Below, in pieces: positions 36,728-46,150 of a DNA stretch of 64,000 nucleotides (position 1 is the stretch's first letter; each line of letters begins with the position of its first letter). The DNA is taken from positions 124,001 through 188,000 of the forward strand of contig NZ_VOHD01000011.1 of assembly GCF_007859395.1 (NCBI RefSeq), written 5' to 3'. The position numbers and the translations under genes are program-made. This stretch comes from Planomicrobium sp. CPCC 101110 (GTDB lineage: Bacteria > Bacillota > Bacilli > Bacillales_A > Planococcaceae). The notes beneath the pieces were generated by a model. It made no database searches, was not told the origin of the DNA, and saw nothing but the letters and a program-made list of their open reading frames with translations.

Positions 36728-39112
36728 GTGGCATACCAAATACAAAAAGCAGCGGTGCTGGGTTCTGGGGTTATGGGGTCTGGAATTGCAGCACACCTTG
36801 CAAATATCGGGATTCCAGTATTATTGCTTGATATCGTTCCGAACGAATTGTTGAAGGAAGAGGAAGCAAAAGGCTTATCGCTTGAAGACAAGGCGGTGCG
36901 GAACCGGTTTACAGAGTCATCCATCCAGAAGCTGTTAAAACACAAACCTGCTCCGTTGACGGCAAAAAAAAATTTGGAGCTGTTAACCCCTGGAAACTTA
37001 GAGGACGACTTGGAGAAGTTGAAAGATGTCGATTGGATTATAGAAGTGATTGTCGAAAATCTGGAAATAAAAAAATCCCTGTATAAAAAAATTGATGCCG
37101 TAAGAAAACCGGGGACGATTGTTTCTTCGAACACCTCAGGCATTAGCATCAATGCTATGGCGGAAGGGCGTTCGGATGATTTCCAGAAACATTTTCTTGG
37201 CACGCACTTTTTCAATCCGCCGCGCTATCTGAAACTGCTTGAAGTGATTCCTGCTGAAACGACGTCCTCTGAAGTGGTTGATTTTATGGCCCGTTTTGGT
37301 GAAGACCGTTTAGGAAAAGGCGTTGTCATCGCTAAAGATACGCCAAATTTCATTGCGAACCGAATTGGTACATATGGTTTGTTGGTGACAATCCGGGAAA
37401 TGCAAACCCGCGGCTACTCGGTCGGGGAAGTGGATTCGGTCACCGGGCCATTGATCGGACGGCCAAAATCGGCGACTTTCCGCACGCTTGATGTAGTAGG
37501 ATTGGATACATTTATGCATGTTGCCAAAAATGTATATGACCAGACTTCAGGCGATGAGCAGCAAGTGTTCGAAACCCCTGGATTTTTAAAGGAAATGGTT
37601 GAAAAAGGCTGGCTTGGTTCGAAGACAGGACAAGGATTCTTCCGGAAGCAAGGGAAGGAAATCTTGGAACTGCATCCTGAAACATTGGAATACCAACCAG
37701 CCGGAAAATTGGAAACGCCTTCACAGGAAATGGCCAAACAGCAAAAAGGCCTTTCCGCGAAGATGAAAACCCTTGTATACGCCAATGACCGCACAGGTGA
37801 ATTGCTTTGGAGCATTCTATCACCGGTCCTCCGCTACTCTGCACAATTGACCGGTGAAATTGCCGATAACATCGTTGCAGTCGACAACGCCATGAAATGG
37901 GGCTTCGGCTGGCAGCAAGGTCCTTTTGAAACGTGGGATGCCATAGGTGTGGCACAATCCGCAGAGAAAATGAAACAAGAAGGGCATGAAATCCCTGCCT
38001 TTGCGCAAGCATTGCTCGAATCAGGAAATGACAGCTTCTATAAAGAAGTCGACAACGACCTTTATTTTTTTGACGGGGCGGAATACAAGCCGGTGCCTGT
38101 CAATGAAAAAGTGATCGATTTGAAGCGCTACAAGAAAAAGCACGGAGTCATCAAATCCAATACCGGCGCAAGCTTGATCGACCTTGGGGACGGCATTGCG
38201 CTGCTTGAATTCCATTCGCAGTCCAATGCCATCGGTTTGGATATCATACAGATGATCAACTTTGCCGTCGATGAGGTTGAGAGAAACTTCAAAGGGCTGG
38301 TTATCGGAAACCAAGGCAAAAACTTCTGCGTCGGCGCAAACCTCGGAATGATCCTCATGGAAGCGCAGGATGACAATATTTTTGAATTGGATTTCACCAT
38401 AAAAGCTTTCCAAAATGCCATGATGAAAATCAAGTACTGCTCAAAACCGGTCGTTGCGGCACCGTTCGGCATGTCTCTCGGCGGCGGGGCGGAAGTGGCG
38501 CTTCCGGCAGCGCATATCCAAGCTTCGATGGAGACCTATATGGGCCTAGTCGAGGCAGGAGTCGGATTGATCCCAGGCGGCGGCGGAAACAAAGAGCTTT
38601 ACATCAAGCATATAAAAGGCATGCCAAAAGGGGTCGTTGTCGATTACCAAAACGTCGCCAGCAAAGTGTTCGAGTCGATTGCGACGGCGAAAGTGTCGAC
38701 TTCAGCAGAAGAAGCCCGTGAGAACAACTTCCTTAATTTTGTGGATGGCATAAGCGTCAATAGCGACCATCTGATCCATGATGCGAAACAAGCGGCCCTT
38801 GCACTGCATGAAATGGGCTACCAAGCGCCAAAAAGGGAAAAAGTGCCGGTAACCGGTGAACCGGGCTATGCCACATTGCTCTTAGGGGCAGAAGGCATGC
38901 TATTGTCCGGCTATATCAGTGAATACGACTTGAAAATCGCCAAAAAACTCGCTTTTGTCTTGTCCGGCGGGAAAGTTCCATATGGCACATTGGTCGACGA
39001 ACAGTATTTGCTCGATCTCGAGCGGGAAGCATTTTTAAGTTTGGTGGCGGAGCCAAAAACACAGCAGCGGATGCAGCATATGCTCGTCAAAGGAAAACCG
39101 CTGCGCAATTAG
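36728..39112 (+). CDS. fadN: 3-hydroxyacyl-CoA dehydrogenase/enoyl-CoA hydratase
   Basis: A 794-residue two-function enzyme for the second and third steps of fatty-acid beta-oxidation. The N-terminal NAD domain starts with AAVLGSGVMGSGIAAHLAN; the 3HCDH C-domain carries FNPPRYLKLLEVIPAE and FIANRIGTYG. The enoyl-CoA hydratase domain begins near residue 488 (IALLEFHSQSNAIG) and has the oxyanion motif GKNFCVGANLG near 530 and GMSLGGGAE. The GTG start 36728 follows GGGAGGG; an upstream in-frame ATG overlaps the FadR operator. It heads fadNAE. Confidence 0.95.
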   Translation: MAYQIQKAAVLGSGVMGSGIAAHLANIGIPVLLLDIVPNELLKEEEAKGLSLEDKAVRNRFTESSIQKLLKHKPAPLTAKKNLELLTPGNLEDDLEKLKDVDWIIEVIVENLEIKKSLYKKIDAVRKPGTIVSSNTSGISINAMAEGRSDDFQKHFLGTHFFNPPRYLKLLEVIPAETTSSEVVDFMARFGEDRLGKGVVIAKDTPNFIANRIGTYGLLVTIREMQTRGYSVGEVDSVTGPLIGRPKSATFRTLDVVGLDTFMHVAKNVYDQTSGDEQQVFETPGFLKEMVEKGWLGSKTGQGFFRKQGKEILELHPETLEYQPAGKLETPSQEMAKQQKGLSAKMKTLVYANDRTGELLWSILSPVLRYSAQLTGEIADNIVAVDNAMKWGFGWQQGPFETWDAIGVAQSAEKMKQEGHEIPAFAQALLESGNDSFYKEVDNDLYFFDGAEYKPVPVNEKVIDLKRYKKKHGVIKSNTGASLIDLGDGIALLEFHSQSNAIGLDIIQMINFAVDEVERNFKGLVIGNQGKNFCVGANLGMILMEAQDDNIFELDFTIKAFQNAMMKIKYCSKPVVAAPFGMSLGGGAEVALPAAHIQASMETYMGLVEAGVGLIPGGGGNKELYIKHIKGMPKGVVVDYQNVASKVFESIATAKVSTSAEEARENNFLNFVDGISVNSDHLIHDAKQAALALHEMGYQAPKREKVPVTGEPGYATLLLGAEGMLLSGYISEYDLKIAKKLAFVLSGGKVPYGTLVDEQYLLDLEREAFLSLVAEPKTQQRMQHMLVKGKPLRN

Positions 39113-39143
39113 TGCTGCAACCAGAATCAGAGGAGGAAAACTC

Positions 39144-40319
39144 ATGCGCGAAGCAGTAATCGTATCCGGTGCAAGGACACCGGTAGGAAAAGCAAAAAAA
39201 GGGTCGCTTGCTACTGTGCGGCCGGATGATTTCGGCGCTGTAGCTGTTAAAGAGGCATTAGATCGGGCGGACGGCTATGATGGCCCGATTGATGATCTGA
39301 TTATGGGCTGCGCCATGCCGGAAGCGGAACAGGGCATGAATATCGCCCGCAATATCGGCGCTCTTGCCGGTTTGCCGGACACCGTGTCAGCCGTTACGAT
39401 CAACCGTTTCTGTTCTTCGGGCCTGCAGTCTATCGCTTATGCCGCTGAACGCATTATGGTCGGGTCGGCAGAAGCGATCATTGCCGGCGGCGTAGAGTCG
39501 ATGAGCATGGTGCCGATGATGGGGAACGTCATCCGCCCGAATGCCAAATTGGCAGAGACAGCTCCCCAATATTACATGAGTATGGGCCATACGGCTGAAC
39601 AAGTGGCCACACAATACGGCATCAGCCGGGAAGACCAGGACGCGTTCTCGGTCCGCTCACACGAGAAAGCGGCAGCGGCCATCCAAAAGGGGCATTTCGT
39701 CGAAGAAATTGTGCCAGTTGAAGTGGTCCGGCGCTATGTGGATGAAAACAATAAATACCAGGAAAAAAAGTTCATGTTTGAAATGGATGAAGGAGTCCGC
39801 CATGGCACTAATATTCAGACCTTGAACAAATTGCGTGCAGTTTTCTCAGCGCGCGGCACTGTTACCGCAGGCAACTCGTCGCAGACGTCAGACGGTGCAG
39901 GAGCGCTTCTAGTAATGGACCGCGAAAAAGCGGAAGCGCTGGGCTTGAAGCCAATCGCGAAATTCCGTTCGTTTGCTACAGGCGGCGTGCCGCCGGAAGT
40001 GATGGGAATCGGCCCGATTGTCGCCATTCCAAAAGCGCTGAAATTGGCCGGTTTGTCCATTGAAGATATTGACGTCTGGGAACTGAACGAAGCTTTCGCC
40101 TCGCAATCGCTTGGTGTCATCCGGCACTTGAACATCGATATCGACAAAGTGAATTTAAACGGGGGGGCCATTGCTCTCGGCCACCCGCTGGGTGCAACAG
40201 GCTCTATTTTGACGCTGAAGATGATGAGCGAGCTGAAGCGCCAAGGCAAGCAATTCGGCGTCGTCACCATGTGCATCGGCGGCGGCATGGGCGCAGCCGG
40301 CGTTTTTGAAATGCTGTAA
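39144..40319 (+). CDS. fadA: Acetyl-CoA acyltransferase (3-ketoacyl-CoA thiolase)
   Basis: Cleaves 3-ketoacyl-CoA to acetyl-CoA in beta-oxidation. The 391-residue thiolase shows the nucleophilic Cys in INRFCSSGLQSIA, the NGGAIALGHPLGATGS His motif and the second Cys in TMCIGGGMGAAGVFE. AGGAGG precedes the ATG. It lies 31 bases after fadN and is co-transcribed with it. Confidence 0.96.
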   Translation: MREAVIVSGARTPVGKAKKGSLATVRPDDFGAVAVKEALDRADGYDGPIDDLIMGCAMPEAEQGMNIARNIGALAGLPDTVSAVTINRFCSSGLQSIAYAAERIMVGSAEAIIAGGVESMSMVPMMGNVIRPNAKLAETAPQYYMSMGHTAEQVATQYGISREDQDAFSVRSHEKAAAAIQKGHFVEEIVPVEVVRRYVDENNKYQEKKFMFEMDEGVRHGTNIQTLNKLRAVFSARGTVTAGNSSQTSDGAGALLVMDREKAEALGLKPIAKFRSFATGGVPPEVMGIGPIVAIPKALKLAGLSIEDIDVWELNEAFASQSLGVIRHLNIDIDKVNLNGGAIALGHPLGATGSILTLKMMSELKRQGKQFGVVTMCIGGGMGAAGVFEML

Positions 40320-40392
40320 ATCTACGATTAGATAGTTCGCTTCAAATGTTTAAAAACTACCAGCCGCTTCGGCCGCTCAGAGGATGGCTTTC

Positions 40393-40427
40393 GTAAGAAG
40401 CCAGGCACAGAGCGCCTGTCTTCTTAC
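40393..40427. repeat. Hairpin between fadA and fadE
   Basis: GTAAGAAG/CTTCTTAC arms with an inner CAGGC/GCCTG pairing. No T-tract follows, so it is a folded repeat rather than a standard terminator; it could stabilise or process the transcript. Confidence 0.55.
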
Positions 40428-40526
40428 TTCGCTCACCTTCATGGTCGCGCCGGCGCCAGGTAAACTCATCACACTTTAAGAAAAGGATGATTTCGTCGTT
40501 ATCCCCATTATTTTTTGATACGAAGC

Positions 40527-40572
40527 AAAACAGCGGAGACTCCAGCGGGAAAGCGGAGTTGTCTTGCGGAAT
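40527..40572 (+). repeat. GC-rich repeat, partial copy 3
   Basis: AAACAGCGGAGACTCC and AGCGGGAAAGCGGAGTTG match the left end of the element at 4433-4480 (AAACGGCGGAGACTCC, CGCGGGAAAGCGAAGTGC). The rest of that element is absent, so this is a truncated copy. Confidence 0.6.
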
Positions 40573-40617
40573 ATCATCAGACGCTCAATATAGCTAATAA
40601 ACGAGGAGGAATTCACA

Positions 40618-42399
40618 ATGGAACAGCAAAAAACATTGATCAAAGGCGGAAGCTTCCTGATTGAAGACGCGGACCTTTCACGTGTTTTTACACCGGAAGA
40701 TTTTACCGACGAACACAAGATGATCGCTAAAACGACCGAAGATTACATCAACAACGAAGTGATGCCGGTCGTCGAGAAGCTGGAAAACCATGAATTCGAT
40801 CATTCAGTCCGGCTGCTGAAATCGGCGGGCGAACTTGGGCTTCTTGGTGCAGACGTCCCTGAACAATATGGCGGCCTCGGATTGGATAAAATAGCATCGG
40901 CGTTGATTGCTGAAAAAATGTCAAAAGCGGGAGGCTTTTCAATCACCCACGGTGCGCACGTCGGAATCGGCTCATTGCCGATCGTCCTTTTCGGCAACGA
41001 AGAGCAAAAGCAGAAATATCTTCCCCTCCTAGCCACGGGTGAAATGATTGCTGCCTATGCGCTGACCGAACCAAGCTCAGGATCTGATGCGCTGGGGGCA
41101 AAAACGACTGCCAAGCTCAACGAAGCGGGTACGCACTATGTGTTGAATGGTGAAAAGCAATGGATCACCAATGCAGGATTTGCGGATGTCTTTATAGTCT
41201 ATGCGAAAATTGACGGCGATAAATTTTCGGCATTCATCGTAGAACGCGCTTATGATGGTGTTTCTGTCGGGCCTGAAGAAAAGAAGATGGGAATCAAATC
41301 ATCCTCGACCCGAACCCTGATCTTGCAGGATGCGCAAGTTCCGGCAGAAAACTTATTGGGTGAAGCGGGGCGCGGCCATGTTATAGCATTCAACATCCTT
41401 AACATCGGGCGCTATAAATTGGGAGTAGGAACGATTGGCGGTTCCAAGCATGCCTTGGAAATCACCATTCCGTACACGAATCAGCGACAGCAATTCAAAA
41501 CACCAATTTCGTCTTTCAACTTGACGCGCGAAAAATTGGCGACGATGGGGGCTCAATTGTACGCACTGGAAAGTTCTGTGTACCGGACTGTCGGCTTGTT
41601 TGAAGACCGCATGAGCGGTTTTACGGACGAAGAGCAGGCCAACGGCAAGCTGGTTGCAGATTCAATAGCGGAGTTTGCGGTCGAATGCTCAATGAACAAA
41701 TTTTTCGGGACGGAAACACTCGATTATATTGTGGATGAAGGAGTCCAATTGCACGGTGGCTACGGCTTTATGCAGGAATATGAAATTGAAAAAGCGTATC
41801 GCGACTCACGCATCAACCGTATTTTCGAAGGGACAAACGAAATCAACCGCTTGCTCGTACCAGGCACATTGATCCGTAAAGCGATGAAAGGCGACCTTCC
41901 GCTATTCCAGCATGCCCAGAAACTTCAGGAAGAGTTGTTGATGCTGATGCCGGAAGAAGTGGGAACTGAAGCATTGGCGCAGGAGAAATACTTGGTGCGC
42001 AACGCGAAAAAAATCGCTTTGCTTGCTGCCGGCCTCGCTGCTCAGACCTATGGGGCAAAACTTGAACAGGAGCAGGAAGTGCTGGTGAACATCGCCGATA
42101 TCGTCTCAAATGTTTTCGCCATGGAATCCGCTGTCCTTCGCACAGAAAAAGCGATTGGGGCTGCCGGCGAAGAAAAAGCACAGCAAAAAATTCTATACTC
42201 ACAAATTTATTGCCAGGAAGCGTTTGACAAAATTGAAAAAGACGCAAAAGAAACATTGCTTGCTGTTGTCGAAGGCGACAACCAGCGTATGATGCTTTCA
42301 GCTCTCCGCAAACTGACGCGTTCAACTCCATACAACGTCATCGCAAAAAAACGCGAAGCCGCTGTGAAATTGGTCGAAGCAGAAAAATACGTTGTATGA
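40618..42399 (+). CDS. fadE: Acyl-CoA dehydrogenase
   Basis: The FAD-dependent first step of beta-oxidation. The 593-residue protein has the acyl-CoA dehydrogenase core (about 30-410): YALTEPSSGSDA, WITNAGFAD, the YDGVSVGPEEKKMGIKSSST region, and the base-containing GGYGFMQEYEIEKAYRDSRINRIFEGTNEINR. An extra C-terminal helical domain (about 420-593) is usual for the YusJ-type enzymes. AGGAGG precedes the ATG. It completes the fad operon and is followed by a terminator. Confidence 0.95.
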   Translation: MEQQKTLIKGGSFLIEDADLSRVFTPEDFTDEHKMIAKTTEDYINNEVMPVVEKLENHEFDHSVRLLKSAGELGLLGADVPEQYGGLGLDKIASALIAEKMSKAGGFSITHGAHVGIGSLPIVLFGNEEQKQKYLPLLATGEMIAAYALTEPSSGSDALGAKTTAKLNEAGTHYVLNGEKQWITNAGFADVFIVYAKIDGDKFSAFIVERAYDGVSVGPEEKKMGIKSSSTRTLILQDAQVPAENLLGEAGRGHVIAFNILNIGRYKLGVGTIGGSKHALEITIPYTNQRQQFKTPISSFNLTREKLATMGAQLYALESSVYRTVGLFEDRMSGFTDEEQANGKLVADSIAEFAVECSMNKFFGTETLDYIVDEGVQLHGGYGFMQEYEIEKAYRDSRINRIFEGTNEINRLLVPGTLIRKAMKGDLPLFQHAQKLQEELLMLMPEEVGTEALAQEKYLVRNAKKIALLAAGLAAQTYGAKLEQEQEVLVNIADIVSNVFAMESAVLRTEKAIGAAGEEKAQQKILYSQIYCQEAFDKIEKDAKETLLAVVEGDNQRMMLSALRKLTRSTPYNVIAKKREAAVKLVEAEKYVV

Positions 42400-42433
42400 T
42401 GAAAAAGAAAAACAGCTGGATGATAGGGGATAG

Positions 42434-42464
42434 AGCTCCGGAGTGATCGATTCCGGGGCTTTTT
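42434..42464 (+). terminator. Terminator of the fad operon
   Basis: AGCTCCGGA pairs with TCCGGGGCT (one wobble) and is followed by TTTTT. Confidence 0.75.
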
Positions 42465-42642
42465 CAGGTTTTGAACCATATTAGCAATCTGCGTAAATTT
42501 TGCCTCTTATTGATAAGGAGAAAACTGTGCTTCTTTTGCACCGCACAGGCCTGCAGAAAACATTAGTACTTGCAACACGGCTCCCTATTGGATCGACTGG
42601 CATACGCTATTTTGCTAAGCTAAAGAAAAAGGAGGTTTCATC

Positions 42643-42996
42643 ATGATTCGATTTTACGCATATCCGAAATGTTCGACTTGCCGAAATGCGAAAAAATGGC
42701 TGGATGCAAGTGGGGCTGACTATGAAGCGATAGACATCGCTGAAACACCGCCTTCAGCAGAAGAGCTGCGCAGCATCCATCAAGCCAGCGGGCTGGAGTT
42801 GAAAAAGTTTTTTAACACAAGTGGCATGAAATACCGGGAGTTAGGACTGAAAGACAAGCTGCAGGCAATGAGCGAAGAAGAGCAGTTCGATTTGCTCGCT
42901 TCAGATGGCATGCTGATCAAGCGTCCGCTTGCCTGGGACGGCAAAAAAACGACGCTGGGCTTTAAAGAAACGGACTATGAAAATACATGGGGCTAA
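42643..42996 (+). CDS. yusI: ArsC/Spx-family reductase-like protein (YusI)
   Basis: A 117-residue thioredoxin-fold protein of the ArsC/Spx group. YPKCSTCRNAKKWLD holds a CxxC pair near residues 10-13; KRPLAWDG resembles the C-terminal family motif. It lies between fadE and gcvH as in B. subtilis (yusJ-yusI-yusH). Its substrate or partner is unknown. AAGGAGG precedes the ATG. Confidence 0.9.
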   Translation: MIRFYAYPKCSTCRNAKKWLDASGADYEAIDIAETPPSAEELRSIHQASGLELKKFFNTSGMKYRELGLKDKLQAMSEEEQFDLLASDGMLIKRPLAWDGKKTTLGFKETDYENTWG

Positions 42997-43074
42997 ACTC
43001 AGCGGATTGTTGTATTTCATAGGCGAATATGTCAAACTGAAATTGAGCACAATACATATTTTGGAGGGGTCTGG

Positions 43075-43455
43075 ATGAGCACACCACAAGAGCTTCGTTA
43101 TTCAAAAGAACACGAATGGGTAAAACTTGAAGACGGCACTGCGCGTATTGGCATCACTCACTTTGCGCAAGCTGAACTTGGCGATATCGTATTCGTTGAA
43201 CTGCCGCAAGTAGGCGACGAATTGAAAAAAGACCAGCCTTTTGGCAGCGTGGAATCCGTTAAAACGGTTTCTGAACTTTACGCGCCGATCAGCGGCCGTG
43301 TAGTTGAAGTCAACACCGAGCTGGATGACAGCCCGGAGTTCGTCAATGAGTCCCCATATGAGCAAGCTTGGATGGTGGTTGTTGAAGCAATCGACGAGTC
43401 CGAGGTCAATGAATTGATGACAGCGGAGCAGTATGAGAAAATGATTAATGAATAA
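43075..43455 (+). CDS. gcvH: Glycine cleavage system H protein
   Basis: A 126-residue lipoyl carrier protein. The lipoylated lysine is in [15 protein letters not shown]. In Bacillus GcvH also delivers octanoyl/lipoyl groups to other enzymes through LipL. Other glycine cleavage genes are not in the window, as usual for this gene. The start ATG has TTGGAGGGG upstream; a terminator follows. Confidence 0.97.
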   Translation: MSTPQELRYSKEHEWVKLEDGTARIGITHFAQAELGDIVFVELPQVGDELKKDQPFGSVESVKTVSELYAPISGRVVEVNTELDDSPEFVNESPYEQAWMVVVEAIDESEVNELMTAEQYEKMINE

Positions 43456-43462
43456 GACCCGA

Positions 43463-43491
43463 AAAGCGCCTCTTGTTTGGCGCTTTTTTTT
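43463..43491 (+). terminator. Terminator after gcvH
   Basis: AAAGCGCC/GGCGCTTT stem with an 8-base loop and a T8 tail. Confidence 0.85.
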
Positions 43492-43517
43492 CATCATAAC
43501 TAGCGGGGTGTAGACTT

Positions 43518-43856
43518 ATGGAGAAAGTGATTGTTGTCGAAGGGCTTACCGATAAATCAAGGATTGCGCCTCTAATTGCCGAACCTGTCACAATTCTTTG
43601 CACCAATGGCACTGTCAGCGCATCAAGGCTGGAAGAACTGCTGCTGCCTTATGAAGGTTTGGACATTATCGTTCTTGTGGATGCCGACAAATCGGGGGAA
43701 CAATTGAGAAAACTGGTTAAGCGTGAATTTCCCGAAGCGAGGCATTTTTATATCAATCGCAGCTACAAGGAAGTCGCAACAACACCAATACGGATTCTGC
43801 TAGACGTGCTCATCAGCGCAAATGTCCGGGTCAATCAGATACTAGCCGAAGGATGA
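43518..43856 (+). CDS. yusF: Toprim-domain protein (YusF)
   Basis: A 112-residue protein consisting essentially of one toprim domain: the conserved Glu in VVEGLTDK and the DxD motif in LVDADKSG. Its relatives include RNase M5 and primases, so a metal-dependent nucleic-acid activity is expected. It lies between gcvH and yusE, the same order as in B. subtilis. Confidence 0.88.
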   Translation: MEKVIVVEGLTDKSRIAPLIAEPVTILCTNGTVSASRLEELLLPYEGLDIIVLVDADKSGEQLRKLVKREFPEARHFYINRSYKEVATTPIRILLDVLISANVRVNQILAEG

Positions 43857-43862
43857 TCGAAC

Positions 43863-44189
43863 ATGAAAGAATGGACTCATAAAGAATGGCTGAAAGAAAA
43901 AAACACAAGCCAGGTGACTGCTTTTTATTTGTACACGCCGATGTGCGGCACATGCCAAGTGACGACAAAGATGCTTGATATCGTCCGAGAGTTGTTGCCG
44001 GACTTGAATATCGGCAAAGCCAACTTGAATTATGTGCAGGAGATAGCCAAACTGTACGAAGTGGAAAGCGTTCCATGTTTAATCCTTACAGAGGACGGTT
44101 TAGTAAAGGAAAAGATTTATGCCTTCCATTCCGTCCCTTTTATATACGAAAAGTTAAAAGGTGTTGACGCAAAACGCCATGCATGGTAA
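43863..44189 (+). CDS. yusE: Thioredoxin-like protein (YusE)
   Basis: A 108-residue thioredoxin fold with active site PMCGTCQ (Cys-Gly-Thr-Cys) and the cis-proline in ESVPCLIL. It is separated from yusF by 6 bases and probably co-translated. Conserved neighbours on both sides (yusF and the methionine transporter) match B. subtilis. Confidence 0.9.
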   Translation: MKEWTHKEWLKEKNTSQVTAFYLYTPMCGTCQVTTKMLDIVRELLPDLNIGKANLNYVQEIAKLYEVESVPCLILTEDGLVKEKIYAFHSVPFIYEKLKGVDAKRHAW

Positions 44190-44192
44190 ATT
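44164..44192 (+). promoter_or_regulatory. metNIQ promoter candidate
   Basis: TTGACG, 17 bases and TAAATT, overlapping the end of yusE and placed about 30 bases before the S-box. Confidence 0.55.
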
Positions 44193-44222
44193 GAATTTCT
44201 GATTACAAATTCAATATCGTAC

Positions 44223-44390
44223 TCTTATTAAGAGAGGTGGAGGGAAGTGCCCTATGAAGCCCGGCAACCGTCATGAAAATGAAATGGTGCCAATTCACGC
44301 AAAGCGATGCTTTGGGAGATGAGAGATCGGTGTCCGTATACAAATGCGAATACCCTTCTGCTCAATTCTGCGCAGAAGGGTATTTATTTT
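44223..44390 (+). promoter_or_regulatory. SAM riboswitch (S-box) and terminator
   Basis: The S-box core AGAGAGGTGGAGGGA, CCGGCAACC and the closing helix CTCTTATT/GATGAGAG (44223-44230 and 44318-44325) are present. A strong terminator follows: AATACCCTTCTGC (44349-44361) with GCAGAAGGGTATT (44372-44384). With S-adenosylmethionine bound, the terminator forms and metNIQ is off. Confidence 0.95.
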
Positions 44391-44409
44391 GAAGTAGGAG
44401 TGTTTACAA

Positions 44410-45435
44410 ATGATTGAGTTGAAACAAGTGACAAAAACGTATGACACCGGAAAAGGCGCATTAAAGGCAGTGGATGGTGTCGATTTATCGATTTCCCCTG
44501 GTGAAATTTTCGGCATCATCGGCTATAGTGGAGCAGGAAAAAGTACATTGATCCGTTTGTTGAATGGCCTGGAAAAGCCGACATCCGGTACGGTCCAAAT
44601 CAATGACCATATGATTACAGCGATCAAAGGGGCGGAACTTAGAAAAGCGCGGCAAAAAGTCAGCATGATTTTCCAGCACTTCAATCTGCTTTGGTCCAGA
44701 ACAGTGAAAGATAATATTGCTTTTCCTCTTGAAATTGCAGGAGTGCCGAAAAACAAGCGGGATGCACGGGTCATGGAACTGATCGAATTGGTCGGCTTGA
44801 CTGGCCGCGAAAACGCCTATCCTTCCCAGCTGTCCGGCGGCCAGAAGCAGCGCGTCGGTATTGCCCGGGCATTGGCCAACGATCCGGAAGTGCTGTTGTG
44901 TGACGAGGCGACATCCGCACTCGATCCGGAAACGACCGATGCAATCCTTGATTTGTTGGTGGACATCAACAAACGGCTTGGATTGACCATCGTCCTGATA
45001 ACCCATGAAATGCATGTTATCCGGAAAATCTGCCATCGGGTTGCCGTCATGGAAGGCGGTAGAGTAGTTGAGCTTGGTGATGTACTGAGTGTATTCCAAG
45101 CTCCGAAGGCAGAAATAACCAAGCGGTTCGTAGCGCAAGTGACAGAGACGGAAGACTCGAATGAGACGATCAAACATTTGCGTGAACTTTACCCGACAGG
45201 TGATTTGGTGAAATTGGTGTTTGTGGGCGACCAAACTGAGCAGCCGATTTTGACGAAGCTGATCCGTACGAATCCGGTGGAAGTCAATATTGTTCAAGGG
45301 AACATCTCGCATACACAGCGAGGCGCTTATGGGACGCTGATTCTGCAGTTGAAAGGAACACACGAAGAAATTGCGAATGCCATCGCATTTTTAAACAACG
45401 AAAACATCCAGACAGAGGTGATGGCAAATGATTGA
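44410..45435 (+). CDS. metN: Methionine ABC transporter ATPase
   Basis: A 341-residue ATPase. Walker A is GYSGAGKST, the signature LSGGQKQRVGIARAL, Walker B EVLLCDEATSALD and the H-loop LITHEMHV. The C-terminal NIL domain (about 265-341) binds methionine and inhibits transport. It is controlled by the S-box directly upstream and overlaps metI by 8 bases. Confidence 0.97.
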   Translation: MIELKQVTKTYDTGKGALKAVDGVDLSISPGEIFGIIGYSGAGKSTLIRLLNGLEKPTSGTVQINDHMITAIKGAELRKARQKVSMIFQHFNLLWSRTVKDNIAFPLEIAGVPKNKRDARVMELIELVGLTGRENAYPSQLSGGQKQRVGIARALANDPEVLLCDEATSALDPETTDAILDLLVDINKRLGLTIVLITHEMHVIRKICHRVAVMEGGRVVELGDVLSVFQAPKAEITKRFVAQVTETEDSNETIKHLRELYPTGDLVKLVFVGDQTEQPILTKLIRTNPVEVNIVQGNISHTQRGAYGTLILQLKGTHEEIANAIAFLNNENIQTEVMAND

Positions 45436-46096
45436 ATCTTTATTTCCGAACGTAGATTGGGAAAAAATGTGGGAAGCTACAATTGAAACTTTATATATGA
45501 CAGCCATGTCGACATTTTTCACCTTTGTTATCGGTCTTGTGCTGGGGATCGTTTTATTTCTGACAGCTCCAAGACAACTTTGGGCAAACAAAATCGTCAA
45601 TTGGTTGACAGGTGCATTTGTCAATATCTTCCGTTCCATTCCTTTTATCATCTTGATCATCTTATTGATTCCTTTCACGAAGTTTTTGATCGGAACGATT
45701 CGCGGACCCAATGCGGCTTTGCCTGCGCTTATAATCGGTGCAGCTCCGTTCTATGCCCGGATGGTGCTGATTGCTCTGAAAGAAATTGACAGAGGGGTTA
45801 TTGAGGCGGCTCGTTCAATGGGGGCCACAACATGGACCATTATCCGTAAAGTTCTATTGCCTGAATCCAAACCGGCTTTGATCTCTGGGATCACTGTCAC
45901 CGCCATCGCACTTGTAGGCTATACAGCCATGGCTGGGATTATCGGAGCAGGCGGCCTTGGGACACTGGCCTTTTTGGACGGTTTCCAAAGAAGCCGTGAA
46001 GATGTTACATTGATGGCTACCATTTTGATATTGGTAATCGTTTTTGCGATACAGTTTATCGGCGATTTTGTCACGACCCGTTCTGACAAACGATAG
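45428..46096 (+). CDS. metI: Methionine ABC transporter permease
   Basis: A 222-residue membrane protein with five to six helices and the EAA-loop IEAARSMGATTWTIIRKVLLPESKPAL. It forms the methionine channel with MetN. Its start overlaps metN. Confidence 0.96.
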   Translation: MIESLFPNVDWEKMWEATIETLYMTAMSTFFTFVIGLVLGIVLFLTAPRQLWANKIVNWLTGAFVNIFRSIPFIILIILLIPFTKFLIGTIRGPNAALPALIIGAAPFYARMVLIALKEIDRGVIEAARSMGATTWTIIRKVLLPESKPALISGITVTAIALVGYTAMAGIIGAGGLGTLAFLDGFQRSREDVTLMATILILVIVFAIQFIGDFVTTRSDKR

Positions 46097-46150
46097 TTTC
46101 ACCTTATTCACTGCAATAAAAAAACACCATAGAAAAGGGAGAAGATTTAC

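Larger units (their letters stand above)
40320..40617. other. Gap within fadNAE holding structured repeats
   Basis: 298 bases that split fadA from fadE, whereas these genes are closely spaced in B. subtilis. It holds a hairpin at 40393-40427 and a partial copy of the 4433-type repeat at 40527-40572. No gene. Confidence 0.5.

Noticed and set aside
44485-45363. A 292-residue minus-strand frame
   Set aside because: It mirrors metN, whose motifs are certain. The composition (Cys/His/Arg-rich) is typical of an antisense shadow.
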